Part shown: piece after piece, positions 41,130-49,181 of the stretch
How the letters are laid out: each line of letters begins with the position of its first letter
How positions within the stretch are numbered: position 1 is the first letter of the stretch
Source: Bacteroidaceae bacterium
Lineage (GTDB): Bacteria; Bacteroidota; Bacteroidia; Bacteroidales; Bacteroidaceae
Assembly (NCBI GenBank): GCA_017469925.1
Contig: JAFUFK010000010.1
Location: 1 to 64,000, forward strand
DNA: 64,000 bases
Direction of reading: 5' to 3'
The notes under the pieces: generated by a model
What the model saw: the letters and a program-made list of their open reading frames with translations, nothing else
Database searches by the model: none
What the model was told of the DNA's origin: nothing
Made by a program: the position numbers and the translations under genes

Positions 41130-42322
41130 GGCAAAAGTCGATAGAACGTAGGTTCGTGGCCAGGCAGGAGTCCGGGATGGAAGATAGCTACGAGGTCGGC
41201 CAGGAGGACGTCGGGCTGGACGGGTGCCAGTTCGTAGTAGGGCGTCTGGCGCATGTTGCAGTAGATGACGTGGCGGTCGCGGAAGGCCTTGAAGAGAGCG
41301 TTGCGCGGTTCGCTGGCACGCAGGGCCTCGTAGGAGAAATCGCCGTGGTAACTGTTCAGGATGCGCCAGTAGTCGGCATGGGCCGCCGTAGCGTAGAGTT
41401 GTTCGTACTCCAGGTTCACGCCGCCCGTGTTGTCGTCGTGGATGATGTAGTCGGCCCCGGCATCGCGGAAGAGTTGGGCCAGGTGGTTACGCCCGCCCAC
41501 GGCATACCAGTTACCACCGTGCATCTCACCACTGAAGACGGTAGGTATCTCCCCCACCATACAGGTGTTGGAGCCGAGCAGAGAATCGACACGTTGCTTC
41601 AAGGTATTGTAGCGTTGTTCGATTCCTGCAAACGCTTCGTTGGCCTCTTTCTCACAACCAATGAACAAAGCAACGAACTTTATCCACTCGGCCTGACCGA
41701 GGGGCGAGAGTTCCTTGTAGCCGAGATGGGGAATGAGCGTGATGCCCGTCTCCTTGATGGCATCGTAACCACCGCGCTTGAAGGGAGAGATGAAGATGAC
41801 GTCGGGATTGGCGGCCAGAATGAGTTCGGGGTCGAAGTTTCCCTCCATACCTATCTTTTGTATGCGTCCGTCATGGACGCGCTGCAAGATGTCCTTGTTA
41901 TAGAGGTTCTTAGTGCCCGTGATACCTTTTATATAATCGTGCGCACCAAGAGCCGTGAAGTTCGAGAGTTGCAGCGCCGTCATCGTGATGGTACTGCGTA
42001 TGGGCACCTCAACGCGCTCGTAGCCCTCGGGCACTGCAGCCTTGCTACCCCTTGGCACTAAGGCAAACGAATAGCCGATGGGCATCCGCTCCTCCTCACC
42101 CTTCTGCGGGTCAGAGACCTCCACCAGTCGCACGCCATCGGCCAGATATCGGACCGTAAAGCCTTGGGCGTAACGAGGGGATATCATGGCGGATGAATCT
42201 TCTAAAACATCCGATTCCATCGAGGAATCATCTGTCAGGCCCTGTCTTCCTCCCTGGCCACAGGCCACTATGGAGAGGACAAATAGAAGGCCGAGAACGT
42301 AGGTTACTTGCTTTATCATCAT
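41126..42322 (-). CDS. periplasmic corrinoid/iron-chelate-binding lipoprotein, second copy
   Basis: A 398-residue BtuF/FecB-type binding protein. The signal peptide ends at lipobox SIVAC (Cys about 21); the following GQGGRQG lacks a surface-export signal, so a periplasmic position is expected. QLSNFTALGAHDYIKGITG and FDPELILAANPDVIFISPF match the binding-protein fold, and the PDVLLADLVAIFHP end mirrors BtuF at 12375. It is coupled to the permease downstream by a 4-nt overlap and lies 23 nt after tatC. Confidence 0.8.
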   Translation of the reverse strand: MMIKQVTYVLGLLFVLSIVACGQGGRQGLTDDSSMESDVLEDSSAMISPRYAQGFTVRYLADGVRLVEVSDPQKGEEERMPIGYSFALVPRGSKAAVPEGYERVEVPIRSTITMTALQLSNFTALGAHDYIKGITGTKNLYNKDILQRVHDGRIQKIGMEGNFDPELILAANPDVIFISPFKRGGYDAIKETGITLIPHLGYKELSPLGQAEWIKFVALFIGCEKEANEAFAGIEQRYNTLKQRVDSLLGSNTCMVGEIPTVFSGEMHGGNWYAVGGRNHLAQLFRDAGADYIIHDDNTGGVNLEYEQLYATAAHADYWRILNSYHGDFSYEALRASEPRNALFKAFRDRHVIYCNMRQTPYYELAPVQPDVLLADLVAIFHPGLLPGHEPTFYRLLP

Positions 42323-42345
42323 ATTATATCAATTCTTAGACATAA

Positions 42346-43029
42346 TTACTTTCGTGCCACCAGGATGCTTACCTCGTAAAGCAGGTAAACGGGGATGGTG
42401 ACTATCATTAGCGTAAAGGCATCGCTCGTGGGCGTAATGACGGCGGCTATAACCACAATGGCAAGCAGAGCCGGACGGCGCTGACGACGCATCACATCAG
42501 CCGACAACAAACCGAAACTGCTCAGCAACCAACTGACTACGGGCATCTCGAAGAGAACGCCGAGCATCAGGCTGAGCATCGTTAGCGTGTCGATGTAACT
42601 CTCAAGGGATATGAGGTTGCTGACCTCGTTGCTCACTTGATACCCCCCGAGGAACTGGAGCGTAAAAGGGAATATCACGAAGTAAGAGAAGAGGACGCCA
42701 AGGGCAAACATCACATAGCCGCTCACGACAAGCCGAATGGCCAACCGCCGTTCCTGCCTGTATAGTCCAGGTGCTACAAAGTTGAACAACTGGTAGAGGA
42801 TATAGGGCATAGCCCCTATCAGACCTACGTAGAAAGAAACCATCATGTGGGTGACGAATTGTCCCGTAACGGCCGTATTGATGAGCCGTAGGTCATCACC
42901 CTTGGGATGGAGAATGACGGCGAAGACCTGGTCCTTGAACACAAAGGCAACGACCATCAGCAAGAGCGTGACTACCATGCAACGGATAATCACGCCCCGC
43001 AGTTCATCGAGATGGTCCCAAAAGGTCAT
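42346..43029 (-). CDS. tatC: Sec-independent protein translocase TatC
   Basis: A 227-residue inner-membrane protein with six predicted helices; it is the twin-arginine signal receptor. The start FWDHLDELRGVIIRC has the conserved HLxELR motif; FVAPGLYRQERR and the FEMPVVSWLLSSFGLL helix are typical. It overlaps tatA by 4 nt. It lies downstream of an aldo/keto reductase that carries a Tat signal, which may be its main client here. TatB is absent, as usual in Bacteroidetes. Confidence 0.95.
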   Translation of the reverse strand: MTFWDHLDELRGVIIRCMVVTLLLMVVAFVFKDQVFAVILHPKGDDLRLINTAVTGQFVTHMMVSFYVGLIGAMPYILYQLFNFVAPGLYRQERRLAIRLVVSGYVMFALGVLFSYFVIFPFTLQFLGGYQVSNEVSNLISLESYIDTLTMLSLMLGVLFEMPVVSWLLSSFGLLSADVMRRQRRPALLAIVVIAAVITPTSDAFTLMIVTIPVYLLYEVSILVARK

Positions 43030-43241
43030 TTCTTCTCGGCGGAGTCTGTTTCCTCTGGAGTGCCAGAGGATTCGACAACCTTCGTCGTCTCGTTCATGCC
43101 GTCCTTAAAGGCCTTTACGCCCTGGCCGAGGCCGCGCATCATTTCGGGCACTTTCTTGCCTCCGTAGAAGAGCAAGACGATGAGCAGAATGACAAGTATC
43201 TCCTGTATGCCAATTCCGCCGAGGAACAATAGATTCATCAT
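43026..43241 (-). CDS. tatA: Sec-independent protein translocase TatA
   Basis: A 71-residue protein with one N-terminal helix (LGGIGIQEILVILLIVLLFY), the FYGGKKVPEMMRGLGQG amphipathic region and a charged tail, the full TatA pattern. It overlaps the aldo/keto reductase stop and the tatC start by 4 nt each. Confidence 0.93.
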   Translation of the reverse strand: MMNLLFLGGIGIQEILVILLIVLLFYGGKKVPEMMRGLGQGVKAFKDGMNETTKVVESSGTPEETDSAEKK

Positions 43242-44641
43242 AGTGTATTTTGTTTAAGTTTCTCTACAAAGGAGTCGATGCGCTGCAATTCGCGCGGGAT
43301 GTTGATGCGCTGGGGGCAATGCTCTACGCAACGGCCGCAACCAATGCAATGAATAGCCTGGCGCAGGCGAGGCACCGAGCGATTGTAGCCGATGAGGAAG
43401 GCACGACGAGCCTTCCAATAGTTTTCGGCCTGCATACTCTCAGGTACATTGCCAAGGTTGACGCACTTGTTATAGTGAAGCAGGATAGCCGGAATGTCGA
43501 GTCCGTAGGGACAGGGCATACAGTACTTACAGTCGTTGCAGGGGATGGTGGGGTACGAGACGTAGAGGTTGGCCACGTCGGTCTCGAGCCACTCCTGTTC
43601 TTCGGTGGTAAGCGGTTGCAGAGGACTGAACGTACGCAGGTTGTCCTCGAGGTGTTCCATATAGGTCATGCCCGAGAGTACGGTCATGACCCCGGGTTTC
43701 GTGCCCGCATAGCGGAATGCCCACGAAGCCACGCTGTCCTCGGGACGCTTCTGCTTCAGGGTGGCCACGATATGGTTTGGCATATTCACCAAGCGACCAC
43801 CCAAGAGAGGCTCCATAATGACAGCCGGGATACCGCGCTTCTCGAGTTCGCCGTAGAGGTACTCGGCATCGGTATTGCGGGCATTGGTCTCGTCGGCCAA
43901 ATGCCAATCGACGTAGTTCATCTGTATTTGGGCAAAGTCCCAATGGAAGTAGTCTTGCTTCGACAGCAGGTAATCGAAGACCTCTACATCGCCATGGTAC
44001 GAGAAGCCCAAGTTTCGGATGCGTCCGGCCTTGCGCTGTTGCAAGAGATAGTCGAGCAGGCCGTTGTCGATATAACGACTGTTAAAGGCCTCCATGCCTC
44101 CCATGCCGATGCCATGCAAGAGCAGATAATCGATATAGTCGGTCTGCAAGTAGCGGAGCGAGTCCTCAAACATCTTCACGCCTTCCTTGTAAGGCCATTG
44201 CTCGGGAGAAAAGTTGGAGAGTTTCGTGGCAATGTAGTACTTATCACGGGCGTAGCCGCTGGCTTTCAGGGCAGAGCCTGTCGATTCCTCGCTGTGTCCG
44301 CGGCAGTAGGCAGGACTTGTGTCGAAGTAGTTCACACCATGGTCGAGGGCAAACTTCACGAGGCGGTTTACCTCTTCCTGGTCTATCTCCTCGTCACTCT
44401 CGTTATGGTTGCTGGCTGTCCCGCCCACCTTGTTGGGCAGACGCATCATGCCATAGCCAAGCAACGAGACGCGGTCGCCCGTCGTAGGGTTCTCCCTGTA
44501 GGTCATCTTGTCGGTGGGGATGTCGCCCGTATGGTGCCCCAACGGGTCGATTTCGCCATCCTTCTTCCGCAGCCCACAACTAGCCAAAGCAACCGTAGCG
44601 GCTCCCGTGCCAAGCGTCTTGATAAAGTATCTTCTTTCCAT
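43238..44641 (-). CDS. Tat-exported aldo/keto reductase with C-terminal 4Fe-4S clusters
   Basis: A 467-residue protein. Signal MERRYFIKTLGTGAATVALA with twin Arg is followed by SCG, suggesting a Tat-exported lipoprotein. The aldo/keto reductase barrel shows NYFDTSPAYCRGHSEE and DYLLLHGIGMGG (catalytic Asp/Tyr/Lys/His pattern). The C-terminus has CNDCKYCMPCPYGLDIP and CIGCGRCVEHCPQRI, ferredoxin-type cluster motifs. The Met at 44641 is chosen for the Tat signal. It starts 1 nt after the polyferredoxin stop and overlaps tatA by 4 nt, so electron donor, client and translocase form one operon. Its substrate is unknown. Confidence 0.85.
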   Translation of the reverse strand: MERRYFIKTLGTGAATVALASCGLRKKDGEIDPLGHHTGDIPTDKMTYRENPTTGDRVSLLGYGMMRLPNKVGGTASNHNESDEEIDQEEVNRLVKFALDHGVNYFDTSPAYCRGHSEESTGSALKASGYARDKYYIATKLSNFSPEQWPYKEGVKMFEDSLRYLQTDYIDYLLLHGIGMGGMEAFNSRYIDNGLLDYLLQQRKAGRIRNLGFSYHGDVEVFDYLLSKQDYFHWDFAQIQMNYVDWHLADETNARNTDAEYLYGELEKRGIPAVIMEPLLGGRLVNMPNHIVATLKQKRPEDSVASWAFRYAGTKPGVMTVLSGMTYMEHLEDNLRTFSPLQPLTTEEQEWLETDVANLYVSYPTIPCNDCKYCMPCPYGLDIPAILLHYNKCVNLGNVPESMQAENYWKARRAFLIGYNRSVPRLRQAIHCIGCGRCVEHCPQRINIPRELQRIDSFVEKLKQNTL

Positions 44642-44642
44642 A

Positions 44643-46166
44643 CTATACCTCCCTATGTGTTTCGTGACCCTCCACATAAATGGCACTGAAGGGGCGTGCC
44701 GGACACAGGTTTTCACAGGCTCCGCAACCGATGCAGGCAGACTCGTTCACGGCCGGAATCATGGTCCAGTCGTCGGCCTCTTCATCGAGGGGTACCATCT
44801 CGATGGCTCCGACAGGGCAATGACGGGCACAGTTGCCGCATTCCACACCCTCGGTAACAGGCAGACAATTCTTCTTAATCCACACGGCATGGCCTATCTG
44901 ATGGGCCGTCTTCTCTTCACGAGTGAGTGGAAGAATGGCACCAGCCGGACAAACCTCCGAGCAACGGGTACACTCTGGACGGCAATAGCCACGGTCGTAC
45001 TCCATTTTGGGCTGCATCAGATGTTCCAGATCGTCGCTGGGGCGCAGCACCTGATTGGGGCAGTTCGAGATGCAAAGCTGACAAGCAGTGCAATGTTGGG
45101 CGAAATGCTTTGCCGAGAGTGAGCCCGGCGGTGTCAGGGGTGTCTTGCGCTCGGGCAATTGTTTGTCTTCGATAATGGCCAGCCCGCCATCAACGGTCTT
45201 CGCCATGGTTTCAACAGTTGCAGCCGAGGCCATCAAGGCAAGACCTTTTACGAAGTCGCGACGGTCGTTAAAGTCCTTAAGGTCGTTAAGGTCCTTAGAG
45301 TCCTTGGAGGCTTTGAAGGCTTTGAAGCGGTTGCCAAAGTGCATGGCACCCTGCGGGCAGAGGTCCATGCAATCACCACACATCACGCACCTACTCATGT
45401 CGATATGGTGGCCTTTAACATCGATGCAACTCGACTTGCAATTGCGCTCACACAGACGACAACCATTACACTTCTCCTCATTGAATACCGGGCCATGAAG
45501 CGAGTGTCGACTAACGAAGCCCAGCACCGTGCCGACGGGGCAGATAGTATTGCAATACGTACGGCCTCCGCGCCAAGCGAGGAAGCCGACCACGAGCAAC
45601 GTACCCACGGCTATGAGCAAGGAAGTGAGGCTACGCACCCACACATCGACCGAATAGAAGGCATACGAGTCATAATACTCAGCCACGGCGGCCAACAGAT
45701 TGTTCCCCCAAAGCCAGACGGGTTGCATCAGGTTCGTAGCAATACGACCATAGGCACTATAAGGAGCCACGAGGATGGCCAGGCTATTCAGCCCCGCCAC
45801 CATAAGGATGACGAACAGAACGAGCACCAAAAGGCGCAGGGCCGTTTTAGCAGGCGAATAGGTGTACTTGTTAACCAGTCGGGCACGTTTGTTCTTTCGG
45901 AACAACTTACGCTTGCTGACCCACGCAACTATGTCCTGCATCACACCCATCGGGCAGATGACGGAACAATAGATGCGGCCAAGCAGGAGCGTCAGCACGA
46001 GCAGTCCCACCACGATCGCCACATTAAGGGCCAGCACGGCGGGTAGTAATTGCACCTTGGCCATCCAACCGAGGTAGCGATGGGCCGTCCCCGTAAAGTC
46101 GAGGAAAAGCCACGTCACTCCCACCCAAAAAAGGATGGCCAACAGGGTTCTAATCTTTTTTAGCAT
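44643..46166 (-). CDS. membrane polyferredoxin (NapH-like) fused to 4Fe-4S domains with internal twin-arginine motif
   Basis: A 507-residue protein. The N-terminal half has about four membrane helices and the CSVICPMGVMQDIVAW and CNTICPVGTVLGFV motifs of NapH-like electron-transfer proteins, then CNGCRLCERNCKSSCIDV and CVMCGDCMDLCPQGAMHF. At about residue 301 comes NDRRDFVKGLALMASAATVE, a Tat-like signal in mid-protein, followed by four more cluster motifs (CTACQLCISNCP, CRPECTRCSEVCPAG, CGNCARHCPVGAIE, CIGCGACENLCPARP). This resembles NapH joined to a NapG-like periplasmic ferredoxin. A microrepeat (45264-45327) encodes the KASKDSKDLNDLKDF lead-in. It probably passes electrons to the downstream reductase. 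Confidence 0.85.
   Translation of the reverse strand: MLKKIRTLLAILFWVGVTWLFLDFTGTAHRYLGWMAKVQLLPAVLALNVAIVVGLLVLTLLLGRIYCSVICPMGVMQDIVAWVSKRKLFRKNKRARLVNKYTYSPAKTALRLLVLVLFVILMVAGLNSLAILVAPYSAYGRIATNLMQPVWLWGNNLLAAVAEYYDSYAFYSVDVWVRSLTSLLIAVGTLLVVGFLAWRGGRTYCNTICPVGTVLGFVSRHSLHGPVFNEEKCNGCRLCERNCKSSCIDVKGHHIDMSRCVMCGDCMDLCPQGAMHFGNRFKAFKASKDSKDLNDLKDFNDRRDFVKGLALMASAATVETMAKTVDGGLAIIEDKQLPERKTPLTPPGSLSAKHFAQHCTACQLCISNCPNQVLRPSDDLEHLMQPKMEYDRGYCRPECTRCSEVCPAGAILPLTREEKTAHQIGHAVWIKKNCLPVTEGVECGNCARHCPVGAIEMVPLDEEADDWTMIPAVNESACIGCGACENLCPARPFSAIYVEGHETHREV
45264..45327. repeat. AAGGACTTTAACGAC microrepeat in frame within the polyferredoxin
   Basis: Repeated TTAAGGTCGTTAAGGTCC-type words encode FKAFKASKDSKDLNDLKDF immediately before the internal twin arginines. 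The frame is kept. Confidence 0.6.
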
Positions 46167-46176
46167 AATGGGGCGG

Positions 46177-49059
46177 TTACTCGATAAGTATCTTCTTTCC
46201 GTTCATGATGTAAAGGCCGCGGACAGGCTTCATGACACGACGACCCTGGAGGTCGTAAATGCCATGGGTCGCATCTCGCAATTCATAACTCGTAATTGCC
46301 TCCACCTCCGTTCCGCCTTCGCCCTTGGTGAAGTCGGTGACGCGATTAGCCATCGTGTTGAGCGCACGGACATCGGTAGCCGTGAGTTCGCGGTTGTGAA
46401 TCATCACATCGTCGATGTAGCAATCAGCCGAGCCATACGACGAGCCCAGGCCCAGGAAGAAGTAGCGCATGTTCGTCACCATAGCCACGGCTTCGCTTAC
46501 GGGCAGGTTCTTCAGCGTTGTTGCGCCCGTACTCGAGGTCACGGAGTGAGTGGATTTATTCACTCCATTGACATATATGCGCACTCCATTGGTCGCGCCC
46601 ACCGTGATGGAGACAAAGTTCCACTGGCCGACGGGAATGTCGGTATAGGCCGACGAGGCAGGCGCATTAATGTCGAAGGTGGTGCCGGCATTGTCGTTAT
46701 AACCCACATAAGCATTACCGGTGAGGAAGAAGCGCGGACTGCTGATGGCGGCCGTAGTGCCGTTAAAGAACGACCACAATGTACCCTGCATGTCGCTGGT
46801 AGTGCGCTTTACCCACATGCTCACGGTAAAGCCCTCCAGTTCCGTCTGGTCCTTCAGGGGGTTGGGCATTCGGGTGCTGGAGTTGCTGCCCTTAGCGCCT
46901 TCCGACTGGTGGACAACCTTTCCGAAGCGGCTGTAGTCGCTCTCAAGTGTGGGACGAGTGCCCGTGGTGCCGAAAAGGGTGCGTTCCTCCTGGTTGTAGG
47001 CATTGTAGCAGGGCGAAGTGTCCATGTCGTAGTAAGCCACCAAGCCACCGAGGTAGTCGCCCGAGGGGATAATCTCCTTCTGTGCCTTGATGTTGAAGGT
47101 CTGCTCCCAATAGTAGTCGCGGCACTCGAGCCGGCCCGTCAGGGTCAGGGGGGTTACCTCCTCGCGTGGCGAATATTTGCCGGTTTCATCGATGACTTCG
47201 GGCTCCGACGAACTCCAGGTCAGCGTGGTATTCTCCGTAGTTGGGAACATGAGTTCGATGTTCGAGCTGTACGTGGCGCCCTCCTTCACGTTGATGGTGT
47301 TGTTGACATAGTTTGTCGAGACGGCATACTTGGGTTGCAGCTTATAGCCCCAGACAGGCACACCATTGGAAGCCAGGGCAGTAAAGGCAAGAGCCTCCAT
47401 CCCGGAAGTCTTATAGTTCTGCTTGGTAGCGCCATTGAGTGTCTGAGGCACAAAGACGCCGTAGTAAGTCGTCGAGCCGAGTTTCAGGGTCAGGTACGAG
47501 GTGCCCTCCTTCATGGTCCACGTGCCTGTATAGGCTCCCGTCACCTTGCCATTGGCCGAGAGGTTAACCTCGACTGGGGTCTGCTCAGCATAGTTCGAGT
47601 GATCCTGGCGATAGGGATGAATCAGCAGATGATAATCTCCCGCAATTTCATCGGTTGCAAAGAGGCTCTGAGAGGCAATGTCGGCATCCGTAGTGGCTTC
47701 GCCACGATAACAGAAGGGAGCTGCCACGAGCCAGTCCTTTTCGTTGAGGAAGAGTTGGTGGACGCGCACCTGGTGGCCTGCCGTACCATCGTTGAACTTC
47801 GTGTGGTAAACGACGAACGAGCGGCCCTGGTCGTCCTGGCAAGCAGAGTTGTGTCCCTGCGAACGTTCACCCACGTTCTGCAAGCCCCATCCGTTGTATG
47901 CGTCCATCAGTTTTACCCCGCGATTGGTGGCGGCTTTCGGGCCATAGTTGAGCTGATAGCTGGTATAAGTTGCTGCCACACCCGAAGCATCGACGTAGGG
48001 GCCGTCGGGCTTCTGCGAGCGGAAGATGCGCATCTCGTATCCATCGGCCGGACCGAAACCGCCATAGCTCATAAAGAGGTAGTAGTACTGCCCGATATGC
48101 TGAATGTAGGGACCCTCGCCCGAGACGTAGTAGCCTCCGGCTATGCGCTTGCCGAAATAGGGGTCACTGGTGAACGAGGCCCCTTTCGAACTGAAGTCAG
48201 AGGTGTAGGTGTAGGTATAGTCGCGCAAGCCTGTTTCCTTATCCAGTTTGAGCATGAAGATACCACCGCTCCACGAACCGTATGCCAGCCACAACTCGCC
48301 CTCTTCGTCGAAGAAGGCACAAGGGTCGATGCAATTGGGCCAATACGTGCCCCACGAGCCTTTCTGGGCGTAGCGCGAGGGCAGCGACGACTGCGCACCG
48401 AGGGCAATCTCCATGTCGGTATCCTTGTACGAGGGCGCGGCAATGGAGTTTCCGTTACGGTCGTTGTGGCTTCCGCCCGTGAATCCGCCCATCACGACGG
48501 GGCCCTGATAGGTAAACGGCCCCGTGGCTGAGGGGGCAGTAAGCAGGATGATGACCGAAGCCCACGAGTCGCCGTTCAGGCTCAGGTACATACACCACCG
48601 CTGCATCGTCTCGTTCCAGACGATGTCGGGCGCCCACATGTCGCCGTTGACCCAGGTCTCCTTGTCAGCCGCATACCACGAGCACCAGGCTTCGGCATCC
48701 ACCTGTGGGAAATCGACCACCTGGCCCTGGTAATTTGTCACTTGCTTGACCGCCTGCTCGTTGAAGGCCGTGGCAAAACCACAACGCGTGCCATTGGGTT
48801 TGGCAAAGGTCTGGTTGTTGGCCGAGAGCGAAGTAAACGTCACCAAGTCCTTGCTCGAGGCCACGCCGAGGTGGGAGCCCCAAATGTAGAAGTTTCCGTT
48901 GCGACAGACCACCGAAGGATCGTGGATGCTCACCCACGAGCCACTCTGCGTGGCCGTCAGTTGCCGCATCTCGGTGGGGGTAAGGGCCGTTTGGGCCAAT
49001 GCATACTGAAGTCCGGACAAGCCCAACGCCAGACCGAGGAGTATCTTCTTGCTTTTCAT
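46177..49059 (-). CDS. secreted GH43-like glycosidase with LamG-type domain and YDLQGRR tail
   Basis: An exported 960-residue protein with signal peptide MKSKKILLGLALGLSGLQYA. The N-terminal half resembles a GH43-like five-bladed propeller (arabinan/xylan-active clan): SWVSIHDPSVVCRNGNFYIW carries the likely base Asp, DPCAFFDEEGELWLAYGSWS a second Asp, and GEGPYIQHIGQYYYLFMSYG the acid Glu. A LamG/concanavalin-like domain follows (about 760-920; GFTVSMWVKRTTSDMQGTLW). The end, IYDLQGRRVMKPVRGLYIM and NGKKILIE, is the same tail as in the proteins at 2-445 and 559-1353. The start at 49059 is set by the signal peptide. The next gene lies 10 nt downstream, so it may head the polyferredoxin-Tat operon. 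Confidence 0.85.
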   Translation of the reverse strand: MKSKKILLGLALGLSGLQYALAQTALTPTEMRQLTATQSGSWVSIHDPSVVCRNGNFYIWGSHLGVASSKDLVTFTSLSANNQTFAKPNGTRCGFATAFNEQAVKQVTNYQGQVVDFPQVDAEAWCSWYAADKETWVNGDMWAPDIVWNETMQRWCMYLSLNGDSWASVIILLTAPSATGPFTYQGPVVMGGFTGGSHNDRNGNSIAAPSYKDTDMEIALGAQSSLPSRYAQKGSWGTYWPNCIDPCAFFDEEGELWLAYGSWSGGIFMLKLDKETGLRDYTYTYTSDFSSKGASFTSDPYFGKRIAGGYYVSGEGPYIQHIGQYYYLFMSYGGFGPADGYEMRIFRSQKPDGPYVDASGVAATYTSYQLNYGPKAATNRGVKLMDAYNGWGLQNVGERSQGHNSACQDDQGRSFVVYHTKFNDGTAGHQVRVHQLFLNEKDWLVAAPFCYRGEATTDADIASQSLFATDEIAGDYHLLIHPYRQDHSNYAEQTPVEVNLSANGKVTGAYTGTWTMKEGTSYLTLKLGSTTYYGVFVPQTLNGATKQNYKTSGMEALAFTALASNGVPVWGYKLQPKYAVSTNYVNNTINVKEGATYSSNIELMFPTTENTTLTWSSSEPEVIDETGKYSPREEVTPLTLTGRLECRDYYWEQTFNIKAQKEIIPSGDYLGGLVAYYDMDTSPCYNAYNQEERTLFGTTGTRPTLESDYSRFGKVVHQSEGAKGSNSSTRMPNPLKDQTELEGFTVSMWVKRTTSDMQGTLWSFFNGTTAAISSPRFFLTGNAYVGYNDNAGTTFDINAPASSAYTDIPVGQWNFVSITVGATNGVRIYVNGVNKSTHSVTSSTGATTLKNLPVSEAVAMVTNMRYFFLGLGSSYGSADCYIDDVMIHNRELTATDVRALNTMANRVTDFTKGEGGTEVEAITSYELRDATHGIYDLQGRRVMKPVRGLYIMNGKKILIE

Positions 49060-49095
49060 AGTCTTCTGCGTTATATTTATAAGGTATAAGCGGGA

Positions 49096-49126
49096 CAAAT
49101 ATACGAAGAAATACGGAGAGTGCAAA
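49096..49126 (-). promoter_or_regulatory. promoter for the GH43-like gene
   Basis: On the minus strand TTTG (49126-49123), a 19-nt spacer and TATATTTG (49103-49096) give a start near 49090, about 30 nt before the ATG. Confidence 0.6.
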
Positions 49127-49144
49127 ATGTTTACTCGAAATCCC

Positions 49145-49176
49145 GTTGCAGGTGTCACGTTTTTTCCGTAACTTTG
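49145..49176 (+). promoter_or_regulatory. promoter for the symporter gene, -7 box 5 nt from ATG
   Basis: GTTG at 49145-49148, a 20-nt spacer and TAACTTTG at 49169-49176; the ATG follows at 49182. The layout equals that before cbiA (23684-23715), pointing to a leaderless mRNA. Confidence 0.6.
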
Positions 49177-49181
49177 TCGGC

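Noticed and set aside
46135-48531. 798-codon plus-strand frame opposite the GH43-like gene
   Set aside because: Antisense shadow; no signal peptide or domain, and the minus-strand protein has signal, domains and tail.
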